A DNA stretch of 64,000 bases from Gemmata palustris. GTDB taxonomy: Bacteria; Planctomycetota; Planctomycetia; Gemmatales; Gemmataceae. Location of the stretch: positions 372,001 through 436,000 of the forward strand of contig NZ_JAGKQQ010000002.1 of assembly GCF_017939745.1 (NCBI RefSeq), read 5' to 3'. Shown piece by piece: positions 25,988 through 35,200 of this stretch. Under the pieces are notes generated by a model. The model searched no databases. It was not told where the DNA came from and saw only the letters and a list, made by a program, of their open reading frames with translations. Position numbers and translations under genes: made by a program. Position 1 is the first letter of the stretch. Each line of letters begins with the position of its first letter.

Positions 25988-26476
25988 TCACAAGAACCAT
26001 TCCGGCGTGACGAGCCAGTGGAGCTTTCCGCCGGCCTTCGAGGGATCGCCCTTAAATTCGATGCACACCACAGCCCCCTTCGCGAGCTGAATGCTGCCGT
26101 CCGGCGCGCCGAGGAGCCATTCGGCGTAGGCCCCCAGATCCGGCATGTGACCCACCGCGGCGATGCGATCCCCGGGGACACCTGCCAGAAATTCGGAAAG
26201 TTTGCCGGGTTTTAATCGCTCCGGCCCGAGGGCGTCGTGGGTGACCGGGCGCGTACCGGGTTGCCACACGTTCAGCAGGCCCGCGGCGGTCTGGTGCGCG
26301 CGGACGAGCGGGCTGGCGACGACCGCATCGACGGCGAGCTGGCGCCGGGCGAAAGCTTCTGCGATCGCAAGGGTTTGGGCGTGGCCGTGGGGCGTCAGGG
26401 CGCGATCGAAATCGCGGGCCGCGCCGGGCGATCCGAGTTCCACTGCCTCGGCGTGCCGAATTAGATATAAAAGCAT
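25988..26476 (-). CDS. sixA: Phosphohistidine phosphatase SixA
   Basis: A 162-residue histidine-phosphatase family protein. The catalytic RHAEA lies directly after the start (LLYLIRHAEAVELG), followed by DFDRALTPHGHAQTL and ASPLVRAHQTA, and the second catalytic histidine in AAVGHMPDLG. SixA removes phosphate from phosphohistidine in histidine-phosphotransfer domains and PTS proteins. The size matches the family. It is divergent from typA. Confidence 0.88.
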   Translation of the reverse strand: MLLYLIRHAEAVELGSPGAARDFDRALTPHGHAQTLAIAEAFARRQLAVDAVVASPLVRAHQTAAGLLNVWQPGTRPVTHDALGPERLKPGKLSEFLAGVPGDRIAAVGHMPDLGAYAEWLLGAPDGSIQLAKGAVVCIEFKGDPSKAGGKLHWLVTPEWFL

Positions 26477-26724
26477 CGCGGCTACCCCTCTCCAACGCCG
26501 GCGCGGTGACGTTCACTGAATCCACACGGCATCTGCCCTTCCGCGCGGCCCGCGTAACTTCTACATTACAGGAAGCGCTTGACTCCACCAGACCAGAGGG
26601 AAGTTCCTGGTTCTGGGTCGCGGGCACCGAGATAAAGGCGCCGCTCCAAAAACCGGACCCGGTCCGTTGGCGCGGGCCCTTCGCTCGGCGCTCGAACCCA
26701 AAACTCGAAACTCGCAACGACTCC

Positions 26725-28548
26725 ATGAAGCGGAACGACATTCGGAACGTGGCCGTGATCGCACACGTCGACCACGGCAAAACCACCCTTGTGGACCAGA
26801 TGCTCCGGCAGTCCGGTCAGTTCCGCACGGAGGAACTGGACAAGCTGGTGGGGGGCCAGCACGGGCTCATCATGGACTCCAACGACCAGGAGCGCGAGCG
26901 CGGCATCACGATCCTGGCCAAGAACTGCGGCATCCGCATCGGCGACGTGAAGGTCAACCTGATCGACACGCCGGGCCACGCCGACTTTGGCGGCGAAGTC
27001 GAGCGCATCCTGAAGATGGCCGACGGCGCGTTCGTCCTCGTGGACGCGGCCGAGGGGCCGCTCCCGCAGACCCGGTTCGTGCTCAAGAAGGCGTTCGCCG
27101 CCGGGCTGCGCCCGATCGTCATCATCAACAAGATCGACCGCCCGGACGCCCGCATCGCGGACGTCCACGCGCTCATGTTCGATCTGTTCATCGAGCTCGG
27201 GGCCGACGACGATACCGCCGTGTTCCCGATCATCTACGCGAGCGGCCGCGCCGGTATCGCCACCACCGACCTGGACGTCGAGCCGAAGGACCTCAGCCCG
27301 CTGTTCGACGCGATCCTGGAAAAGGTGCCGGCCCCCGACGTGGACGAGAGCGCCCCGCTCCAGATGCAGGTGATGGCGCTCCAGTACAGCGAGTTCGTCG
27401 GGAAGATCGCCATCGGGAAGATCTTCGCCGGGAAGATCCGCAAGAACCAGAAGGTGTCCGTCGTCAAACAGAAGGACGGCACCGTGTTCCCGGACACCGT
27501 GGTGCAGGTCCTGGAGTTCGACCGGCTCGCGAAGCGGGAAGTCGAGGAGCTCAAGGCCGGCGACGTGTGCGCGATCGTCGGCATCGACGACGCGGACATC
27601 GGCGACACGATCTGCGAGCTCGACAAGCCGCACGCGCTGCCCCCGCTGACCATCGACGAGCCGACGCTCGACATGGTGTTCCGGGTGAACGACTCGCCGT
27701 TCGCGGGCCAGGACGGGAAGCCGCTGACGAGCCGCGAGTTGCGCGACCGGCTCCAAAAGGAGCTGCAGCACAACGTCGCGCTGCGCGTCAAGCCGGGCGC
27801 CCGCGAGAGCGAGTTCATCGTCAGCGGGCGCGGGCTGTTGCACCTCGGGGTGCTGCTCGAGACGATCCGCCGCGAGGGGGGCGAGCTCGCAGTCGGCAAG
27901 CCCCAGGTGATCGTGAAGGAGATCGACGGTCAGAAGCAGGAACCTTACGAGCACCTCGTGGTCGAGGTACCGAACGAGCACCAGAACACGGTGATGCGGC
28001 TGGTGTTGGAGCGGCAGGGCGAGTTCCAGCGGATGGAGAGCCACCGCGGGAGCACGCAGGTCGAGTTCCACATCCCGGCCCGGTCCCTGATCGGGCTCCG
28101 CACGCGGATGCTGACGGGCACCCAGGGCACCGCGATCATGCACCATAACTTCCTCGCCTACCGGCCGGTGCGGGGCGCGCAGGCCGGGCGCCCCACCGGC
28201 GTGTTCATCTCGAAGGACACCGGCAAAGTGACCGCGTACTCGGCCGAGGACCTGTCGGGCAACCTGTTCGTCGCCCCCCAGGACGCCGTGTACGAAGGGC
28301 AGATCGTCGGCGAGCACGGCCGCGACAACGACATGGTGGTGAACGTGACCCGGGCGAAACCGCTGACCAACATGCGGGCGTCCGGCAGCGACAAGGCCGC
28401 CGTGCTGAAACCGCCGACCGTGTTCTCGATGGAAATGGCGCTGGAGTTCATCGAGGACGACGAACTGGTCGAAATCACGCCGGCCGCGGTGCGGATGCGG
28501 AAGCTGTACCTGAAGGAAGGCGACCGCAAGCGGCAATCACGCAGTTAG
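26725..28548 (+). CDS. typA: Translational GTPase TypA/BipA
   Basis: A 607-residue translational GTPase. The G1 loop is AHVDHGKTTL, the switch II region is DTPGHADFGGEVERIL, and NKIDRPDAR is G4. An elongation-factor-like domain II and the BipA-specific C-terminal domain follow (GRGLLHLGVLLETIRREGGELAVGKP, RGTQ-like segment at about 460, ALEFIEDDELVEITP). BipA binds ribosomes and supports assembly and stress growth. The start at 26725 gives the family's normal N-terminus. A long antisense frame across the gene is a codon-bias artefact. Confidence 0.95.
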   Translation: MKRNDIRNVAVIAHVDHGKTTLVDQMLRQSGQFRTEELDKLVGGQHGLIMDSNDQERERGITILAKNCGIRIGDVKVNLIDTPGHADFGGEVERILKMADGAFVLVDAAEGPLPQTRFVLKKAFAAGLRPIVIINKIDRPDARIADVHALMFDLFIELGADDDTAVFPIIYASGRAGIATTDLDVEPKDLSPLFDAILEKVPAPDVDESAPLQMQVMALQYSEFVGKIAIGKIFAGKIRKNQKVSVVKQKDGTVFPDTVVQVLEFDRLAKREVEELKAGDVCAIVGIDDADIGDTICELDKPHALPPLTIDEPTLDMVFRVNDSPFAGQDGKPLTSRELRDRLQKELQHNVALRVKPGARESEFIVSGRGLLHLGVLLETIRREGGELAVGKPQVIVKEIDGQKQEPYEHLVVEVPNEHQNTVMRLVLERQGEFQRMESHRGSTQVEFHIPARSLIGLRTRMLTGTQGTAIMHHNFLAYRPVRGAQAGRPTGVFISKDTGKVTAYSAEDLSGNLFVAPQDAVYEGQIVGEHGRDNDMVVNVTRAKPLTNMRASGSDKAAVLKPPTVFSMEMALEFIEDDELVEITPAAVRMRKLYLKEGDRKRQSRS

Positions 28549-28555
28549 TCACAGA

Positions 28556-28730
28556 CCACAGGGCTTCCGCCCTGTGCTACGAACGCCGGCCCCTCCGGGG
28601 CGGAAAGACATTGGTTTTCGCCGCGCCAAGAAAGAAATGAAGTAACAAACGCCGACCACTCCGCGCTAGAAGGTATTGGTCTTCGCCCCGGAGGGGCCGG
28701 CGTTCGTAGCACAGGGCGGAAGCCCTGTGG
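28556..28730. repeat. Inverted repeat with perfect 47-bp arms
   Basis: Arms 28556-28602 and 28684-28730 are exact inverted copies over 47 bases with an 81-base centre. The ends (CCACAGGGCTTCCGCCCTGTG) are themselves palindromic. It lies 8 bases downstream of the typA stop. A 20-bp terminator hairpin lies next to it. Confidence 0.92.
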
Positions 28731-28744
28731 CCTGGCCTTTTCAC

Positions 28745-28788
28745 GAAACAGAAACCGCCGGGGTTTTCACCCCGGCGGTTTCTGTTTC
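28745..28788. terminator. Strong bidirectional hairpin between typA and the HU gene
   Basis: Perfect 20-bp arms (28745-28764 and 28769-28788) around the 4-base loop TTTC. It lies 20 bases from the stop of the convergent HU gene and ends in AAAC/GTTT-containing arms, so it should stop transcription from both sides. Confidence 0.75.
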
Positions 28789-28807
28789 AAGACACTTGGA
28801 GCACGAA

Positions 28808-29320
28808 TCAGGTCGCGTCCGAAGTAACCGGTTCGGCCACGGACTTCGCGGCGGCGCTGACGACCGCGGGCACGCTCGCGGTTTCCGTCGGAGGGGTGCC
28901 GTTTGTCGAAGGAGCGGGACCGACCGCGATCGGTTCGGGCGCCTTCTCGGCGCTCTTCGCGGCCTTATCCGCCTTCGACTTGCGCGGCTTCTTCTTCTTG
29001 ACTTCCGCAATTTTTACGGACTTCTTGACCTGTTCCTCCATCATTTTGCCCGGCTGGAACGTCACCACGTTCTTAGCCTCGACGTTCACGGGGTCACCCG
29101 TGCGCGGGTTCCGCGCTTTGCGCGGCCTGCGCTGTTTCACTTCAAACACGCCGAAGTTGCGCAATTCGATGCGCCCCTCCCGGACCAGCGTGGCGATGAT
29201 CGCCTCGAAGGTCCACTGCACGATTTCTTTCGTGGCGAGCTGCGTGAGGCTGTGCTTCGGAATGAGCTTTTCTTTGTTAGCCCGGTCACAGATCGTCTTG
29301 ACGATTTCTTTCTTGGTCAC
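28808..29320 (-). CDS. HU/IHF-family DNA-binding protein with basic tail
   Basis: A 170-residue protein. The first ~100 residues are an HU-type fold: a helical dimerisation part ending in [25 protein letters not shown], where the basic beta arm inserts into the minor groove, then [15 protein letters not shown] tail of about 70 residues follows, Lys-rich at first ([20 protein letters not shown]) and then Ala/Pro/Thr-rich. Most HU proteins lack such a tail; comparable histone-H1-like tails occur in actinobacterial and planctomycete HU variants and increase DNA compaction. No partner gene is adjacent. Confidence 0.9.
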   Translation of the reverse strand: MTKKEIVKTICDRANKEKLIPKHSLTQLATKEIVQWTFEAIIATLVREGRIELRNFGVFEVKQRRPRKARNPRTGDPVNVEAKNVVTFQPGKMMEEQVKKSVKIAEVKKKKPRKSKADKAAKSAEKAPEPIAVGPAPSTNGTPPTETASVPAVVSAAAKSVAEPVTSDAT

Positions 29321-29414
29321 GAGCGTGGTCCCTCGGTTGAGTCGGCCCGTTTCGTCATCCGGGAACTGTCCTAAGTCTAGACAGCGTACCGAGTCGCGTC
29401 AAGCAAATACGATG

Positions 29415-30461
29415 TCAGGAGTTGCGGCGAATCAGACTGACGAGGAGCGCCACGAGCGCCAGCGCCACGAGCGCCAGTTCCGGCGTGCGGCGGAACGCGA
29501 GCAGAAAATCGGCCCCCGAATTCGTCCGGCGCCGCGCCCGGCGCCCGAGCGCGAGGGCGCGCAGTTGGTCGCGCTCGCGCCGCAGTGCATCATACCCGCG
29601 GCGCCAATCGAGCGCGACCGCCTGGCGCTGGGACGGGAGCAATGTGCGCACGGTGTGAAGCGCGTGTGGAGACGCCGCGAGCGCGGCGACCAACGTGCCC
29701 GACGCACCCGGCTCGTTTAACACGAACGCGACGCGAGGCAGGACGTCACGGGCACCGGCGACGGCCCGGAGAAACAGCAGCACCGCGATCGGGGTCGCGA
29801 GCGCTTCGGTCGAGTTGCCCATAACGGAACGGAGCTCTTCCCACGCCCGGATCGCGCGGCGCAGCGCGGCGAGCCTCCGATAAACCGTGCGCGGTTTGAG
29901 CTGGCTCAGGTACTGGGCCGGAGCCGAGATCGCGATCGGGGCCAACACCGGTTCTGCTTCGACCAGCGCATCGAGAACAACTTCTGGCTCCGGCAACTCC
30001 TCCGCGGTCGGTTCGTCCGGTACCACCTCGTAGGGCAGCGGGTCCGGCTCGATCACCTCATAAGCCCGGCTCGGGCCTTCGCCCGGCGGACGCAACCCCT
30101 GCTCGAACGGTACCTCGGCCGGGCGCGGCGCTCCGAGTTCCGGCGCAACGAGCGGTTCGTCTTCGCCCACCTCGAACGGAGCGGGCGCGATCCCCAACCC
30201 GCGATCATAGGCCGCGCGCGCGATCGGATCGGTGAGGCACACGAGCGCCTGCGCGAGCCGGTTCATGCCGCCCGTTACAGCGTCGGGGTGGAGGAGTTGG
30301 TACCGGCGGAGTTGCTCCATGCGATCGAGTACGCGGGATTCGATGTCGGTAAAATCTCCCGCTCCCAGCGCGAGCCCGAGCAGGGTGTAGTGGTCCGGCG
30401 GCCACACCCCGGGCGCCAGTCCGAGCCAGGAACACAACTGATCGTGGGACTGAAGTTCCAA
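29415..30461 (-). CDS. Tail-anchored protein with degenerate J-domain-like N-terminus
   Basis: A 348-residue protein. Residues 20-95 (DHYTLLGLALGAGDFTDIESR...CLTDPIARAAYDR) match the degenerate DnaJ-like module common in planctomycete regulatory proteins; the HPD motif is absent. A Pro/Glu-rich linker spans about 110-175, then a helical region that starts with LSQLKPRTVYRRLAALRRAI. The last 20 residues form a hydrophobic helix followed by RRNS (ALVALALVALLVSLIRR), so it is probably anchored in the inner membrane by its C-terminus. There is no signal peptide. Confidence 0.7.
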   Translation of the reverse strand: MELQSHDQLCSWLGLAPGVWPPDHYTLLGLALGAGDFTDIESRVLDRMEQLRRYQLLHPDAVTGGMNRLAQALVCLTDPIARAAYDRGLGIAPAPFEVGEDEPLVAPELGAPRPAEVPFEQGLRPPGEGPSRAYEVIEPDPLPYEVVPDEPTAEELPEPEVVLDALVEAEPVLAPIAISAPAQYLSQLKPRTVYRRLAALRRAIRAWEELRSVMGNSTEALATPIAVLLFLRAVAGARDVLPRVAFVLNEPGASGTLVAALAASPHALHTVRTLLPSQRQAVALDWRRGYDALRRERDQLRALALGRRARRRTNSGADFLLAFRRTPELALVALALVALLVSLIRRNS

Positions 30462-30570
30462 GTTCGGGTTCCAGTTCCAAACGGGCGGGCGCGACTCGGC
30501 CCCTTCAATTTAGAACTTGGCGCGCGGGCCTCAAATGCACCCGCACCACAGGAAAGGGTGAGTTGAACCG

Positions 30571-30984
30571 ATGGGTCCAATCAAAACGATCGCGACCGCT
30601 CATTTGCGAGTCGCGCGCCCCACAGATCATTTGGAGGCGGTCGTTCAGTTTTATCGGGACGGGTTGGGGTTCGAGGTGCTCGGTGCGTTCCGCGACCACG
30701 ACGGGTTTGATGGGATCATGCTCGGCCACAAAGGGGCCGCGTACCATCTGGAGTTCACACACAAGAAGGGGCACGCGGCGGGCAAGGCACCGACCGAAGA
30801 CAACTTGCTCGTCTTCTACCTGCCCGATCGGGACGAATGGCTCCGCGCGGTCGCTCGACTGGAGGGCGCCGGGCACGCGCCGGTGAAGTCGTTCAACCCG
30901 TACTGGGACAAAATGGGCAAAACGTTCGCCGACCCGGACGGCTACCGGGTCGTCCTTCAGAACGCGGACTGGGCGAACTCGTAA
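30571..30984 (+). CDS. VOC-family (glyoxalase-like) protein
   Basis: A 137-residue protein with the vicinal-oxygen-chelate fold in two beta-alpha-beta-beta-beta units: HLRVARPTDHLEAVVQFYRDGLGFEVL, then YHLEFTHKKGH and NLLVFYLPDRDEWLRAVARL, and FADPDGYRVVLQNADW at the end. The putative metal ligands are the His of HLRV, the Glu in HLEF and the Glu/Asp near the end. Related proteins resemble YycE-type glyoxalase/bleomycin-resistance proteins. Substrate unknown. It converges with a methyltransferase gene only 16 bases away. Confidence 0.86.
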   Translation: MGPIKTIATAHLRVARPTDHLEAVVQFYRDGLGFEVLGAFRDHDGFDGIMLGHKGAAYHLEFTHKKGHAAGKAPTEDNLLVFYLPDRDEWLRAVARLEGAGHAPVKSFNPYWDKMGKTFADPDGYRVVLQNADWANS

Positions 30985-31000
30985 TGCACATCGGGCGCAA

Positions 31001-31714
31001 TCAGCCGGGCTTCACGGCCCCGAATGCCGCGAAGCAAACGTTCTTGTGCAAGACATCGACGTGCCCGAACCCGACCTCTCGGAGCAGATCGAGCTGGAAG
31101 GTCAGCGGGCGCGGAGTGTCTTCCTGCTCGACGTAGGCGAACACGTGGTCGCGGTAGACGGCGTCCTTCATTCCCGCGAGGTATTCACCGTACCGCGCCC
31201 ACATGAGCTGCTGGATCGCCGGGATCGAACTTTCGACCAGATCGAACACCCACACCGACCCGCCCGGCCGCAGCGCCCGGTGGAACGCAGTAAACACCGC
31301 GCGCCATTCTTCGTCGGTACGGAGGTGGTGCAGAACCGCAGCCGCGACCACGATATCGAACCTCCCCTCCCCCAACTCGACTTCCCGCACGTCGCCCTGA
31401 ATTGCCGCGACCGTTCCGGTGGTGGACCGGCCCACCCGCTCGGTCGCCCGATCGAGCATCGGGCGACTCAGATCGATCAGCGTCACATCCAAATTGGGGA
31501 GAGATTCGAGGAGCTTGAGGGTGTAGTTGCCGGCCCCGCACCCGACATCAAGAACGTGCTTGGCGTGCGGGGTCGCGGCGGCTGCGGCCCGAGCAACGAG
31601 GGCCATTGCTAGGGGGGCGTCGACCGTAGCCGACTGACCGGTTTCGAGGTTCGAGAAGCGCTCCACGTCGGCATCGAACCGACGCCGGATGTCATCAACC
31701 GACGATTTCATCAC
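31001..31714 (-). CDS. Class I SAM-dependent methyltransferase
   Basis: A 237-residue methyltransferase. Motif I is HVLDVGCGAGNYTLKLL, followed by DVTLIDLSRPMLDRA, and FDIVVAAAVLHHL is the post-II/IV region. The rest continues with a helical C-terminus including GSVWVFDLVESSIPAIQQ. The layout is that of ubiquinone/menaquinone-type or small-molecule methyltransferases (Methyltransf_25). There is no specificity clue. The gene may be single. Confidence 0.87.
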   Translation of the reverse strand: MMKSSVDDIRRRFDADVERFSNLETGQSATVDAPLAMALVARAAAAATPHAKHVLDVGCGAGNYTLKLLESLPNLDVTLIDLSRPMLDRATERVGRSTTGTVAAIQGDVREVELGEGRFDIVVAAAVLHHLRTDEEWRAVFTAFHRALRPGGSVWVFDLVESSIPAIQQLMWARYGEYLAGMKDAVYRDHVFAYVEQEDTPRPLTFQLDLLREVGFGHVDVLHKNVCFAAFGAVKPG

Positions 31715-32020
31715 GACCTCGCCAAAAATCGGCTCACAAGTTCGGGCGCGTACTGAGATACCGCTGAGCCGGCGGTTCCTCAGCCATCTTCGGGGAGAGA
31801 AGTGAATTGGCCACGAGCAACCAAAATTGCCATGAATGATTCAAACATGAGCAACTCGCTTCCAGATTGCGCGCAAACAGAGCATCTCCAAAGCCCATCA
31901 CAAATCGAATCCCAAATGAAATGGCTCAAAATACCCGGAGAAACCGCGATCCAGAATTTTTTATTGCGACTTGCTCGCGATTGGCGCGGCCCATGCTTTA
32001 CTTTCAAACACTAACGAGGC

Positions 32021-32130
32021 GGCCCGTTGTGTAGTGCGGTGGGAGAGGCGTGCTACACAACGGGTCGTTCTCCGCAGAAAAACGCGAAGCGGGTTTGTGA
32101 CAGAGGGAGAGGCTGTCACAAACCCGCTTC
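32021..32130. repeat. Two adjacent hairpins in the methyltransferase-helicase gap
   Basis: First hairpin: 32021-32034 with 32053-32066 (13 of 14 paired, one G-U). Second: a perfect 18-bp stem, 32086-32103 with 32113-32130, around a 9-base loop. The surrounding stretch 31715-32219 has no credible gene and is AT-richer than the flanking genes (31800-32000). Confidence 0.75.
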
Positions 32131-32219
32131 GTCTATTTGCGTGCCAATGGAAGCGGCGGCGCTCCCAATCTGCACATATCTGAAGCACCAGCCACAGACG
32201 AACGACACTTACCGCGACA

Positions 32220-35200
32220 TCACTTTTCCGAGTTACCACCACTGCCGCCCGAGGTGCTGAAGTTCTCATGAACTTGAGGCGGGTGGTACAGCCGCACGCG
32301 GTGCCCGCACACCTCGCTCTCGGCCACGAGTTCACTACACAGCCCGCGCAGGGCTTTCCACAGAATCGCCGATTGATAGTGTTCAGCCTCGGCCGGGATG
32401 TGGTCGAGTAGCGTTCGTGAGCAGACCACCACCAAGCGGTCCTGCACGCGCGAGAACGCGACGTTCGCCCGGTTCAAATCGAGTATGAACTCGACGCTCG
32501 CTTCGATCGCCGTCGGGTCGCTGACCGTCGCCGATACCACCACCGTCGGGCGCTCCCCACCCTGAAGGCGCTCAACCGTGTCGATTACGCCGATCGGAGC
32601 ACCGGTCCCGGACAGAGCGGCCAGTCGCGTGGCCAGAAGACTCCGCTGGGCGCGGTGCGGGGTGATGATTGCCACCGAACCGGCCGAGAGCGGCGGGGCG
32701 GCTCCGAGCAATTGCTCCACGATCGCCACTTCAACCGGGTTGCTGCGGCGCGAACCGTCCTCGTCATGAACCGCTAGAAACAACCCGACGTTCCACTTCC
32801 ACACGTGTCCCCAGAACGGCCCACCAACGTCCGGATTCACGGTGACCGCTCGAGACAGGCCGGCCAATTCGATCTGGTCGCGGCGGTACACGCGGGCAAT
32901 CAGTTCCCGAACCACCGGCGGGAGACGGAACGTCAGCGTCAGCCCGGACCACCGCGCGCCCGTCACCGGCACGACCGAGTTCCCGGCCGTGTCCTGTGCT
33001 CCGATGATGCGCCGGACCGCGTCGTAGGCGCTGGCGAACGGCTGGTAAAGCACCATTGGGGGGCGGTCCTCGGCCTCCCAGTCGTGGGCCGTGATCGGGG
33101 CCAGTTGCCGGTGATCGCCGGCCAACAGAATCCGGCCGTCGGGAGGTATCAGCGTGGCTAAAGCCAGGAAGTGCGGAAACACCATCATGGACGCCTCGTC
33201 CACGACTAACAGCGTCGCACCGAGACCGGCCCCCCCATTGAAGGTCTTGAGCTTCTCGACCGCGGCCGCGAGCTTGAGCAACCCGGCGGTCGTCCCGCCG
33301 ATCACCAGGACCGCGCCCGTCGTGAGTTCGGTCAGCTTCTTCTTCGCCCCGAGTAGCGCCGCCGGCAGGTTCTCGACCGAACCGCTAACGACGTGTTGCG
33401 TCGGGTCGTTCGTGTGAACCTTGACCAGTCGGACCGGTGGCACTCGGCGACCGCTCGCCGCTGCATGACGGGTGAACGCCTCGCGGTACCGGTCGATGCG
33501 CTCGAGCAGGTTGTCCAACGCGGTGTGCGTGTGGGCGGCGAGGAGCACGATGTCTCCCGACTTCCCTCCCACAAGCACCCGGAGTAGTACCGACAGAGCC
33601 GTGGTCGTGGTCTTTCCGGTACCCGGCGGTCCCTGGATCAACTGGACCCGGGTGCCGAGCCCCTCGACCGCGGCTCGCGCCTGGTCCGGGGACGCCGGGT
33701 ACACGTTCGTGGGCGGGAGCGGGAACGAGTCGACCAACTGTCGCAGAGCATCAACTTCTGCGGCCGGTAGGGGCACGACAGCGGGGGGACGCGGATCGAC
33801 CGGGTCGAACCACGAATAGACGTGACTCGGCTGCTGGAGCCGATCGTCCACGCGCCCGGCGACGTAGTCGGACACGTTTTCGTCGAGTGTCGCGTAGCCG
33901 CGCTCGAACAGCATTTCGGCCTTGCGGCTCGCGCCGCTCGACAACCGGTAGCGGTCCTCCTCCGCGTACATGGCGTCCAGGGTCACGCGACCGGTCGGCC
34001 AATCGATCTCCCGCACCACGCACGTGCGCCCGACGGCCGCAGTTAACTGGCCCACCGTCTGCCCCTGCTTCGGGTCGCCGTTCCACGGAGATAAACGGGC
34101 GAACGACCCGGGACCGAACCGGCACCGGGCTTCCAGATCGGCCAGCGTCAGCCCGCCGAACGCGAACAGCTCGATCATTCCCGTAACCGTGCTTTTGTCA
34201 GCCCCGACTTTGACCTGGCGCAACGGAAGCGTGCGCCCGGCCGGTACGCGGGCGATCGGCGGGAGCAAATGCGCCGCGACCCAATCGGACCGGCGGACGT
34301 GCTGGTCCAGTCGGAGAAAATCGGTCGCTGCACGAGCAACCCCGTCCCGACCGAGGCGGAAGGCTGGCAACTCGCCGGCGGTCAACGGCGCCTTCTCGAT
34401 CCCGGAGTTCTTGGGGCCAATCCCCTCTTCAACCCAACGCAGCGCGTGAACCCGTGCCCGAAGGTACTCGGCGAGCACCCCGGGTGCCCCGGCGCGGGCG
34501 TAGGCCGCAAGTGACTCGCGGACGTCGGCGTCCTGGTCGGCTTTCGGCAACGTTCCCCACGCGGCGTGCCAATACGGGGCGGGCAGCGCGTCGGAGAACC
34601 GGCTGCGCAACTCGAACACGTGCCCCGGTGTAGTCTCGTCCGCGGCCCACTCACCACCCGGTCCGACACCGAGACGGGTCGCGAAGTCGAAGACGCCCTG
34701 TGCGAACACGTGCGCGAGATCGTGTTCGTTCCCGTCAACGAGACGGGTCCAGTGGTACCGCCGCCCCGACCACTCCAGAGACGTGACGACCCCGAGTCCG
34801 CGCCCGGTCCACCCGAGGGCGAACCGCCGGTCCACTTCCTCTTGCACGGCCGAGTACATCAACTGCTCCAACCCCTCCCGGCAGCCGAACAGTTGGCGCA
34901 CCGGACCGAGCAGTTCGGGTCCGGCCCGGCAACACCCTTCGAGCAGTTGGCGCACTTCGGAGCGGGACCAGACGTAAAAGTGGACCGGGGCCGAAGTGGT
35001 TCCGAGTTCCTCGGCGATGAGTCTTACCAATCGGTCGAAGAACCGGCGGATCAGTTCGCCCTCGGCTACCGTGTCTGCGGAGTAGTCGGTCCCGGACCAC
35101 GGCGCCGTCTGGTATTCGACCACCTCTCGGTCGGCGGGGAGCGGCCGTTCCTCGGTCACGGGTCGACCGGCCGAGTCTTTTCCGGCTTCAAATCGTTCCC

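Noticed and set aside
26566..28536. Long antisense frame opposite typA, and similar frames at 8099-9697 and 37014-38318
   Set aside because: They lie exactly opposite strong family members (typA, PQQ, ABC exporter), have no own motifs and reflect high third-position GC, which removes stop codons on the other strand.
29415..29490. PEP-CTERM-like C-terminus (TPEL + hydrophobic helix + RR) of the J-like protein, as a target of the exosortase at 44295
   Set aside because: The protein has no signal peptide and its N-terminal module is cytoplasmic, so a sorting signal is not plausible; a tail anchor is simpler.
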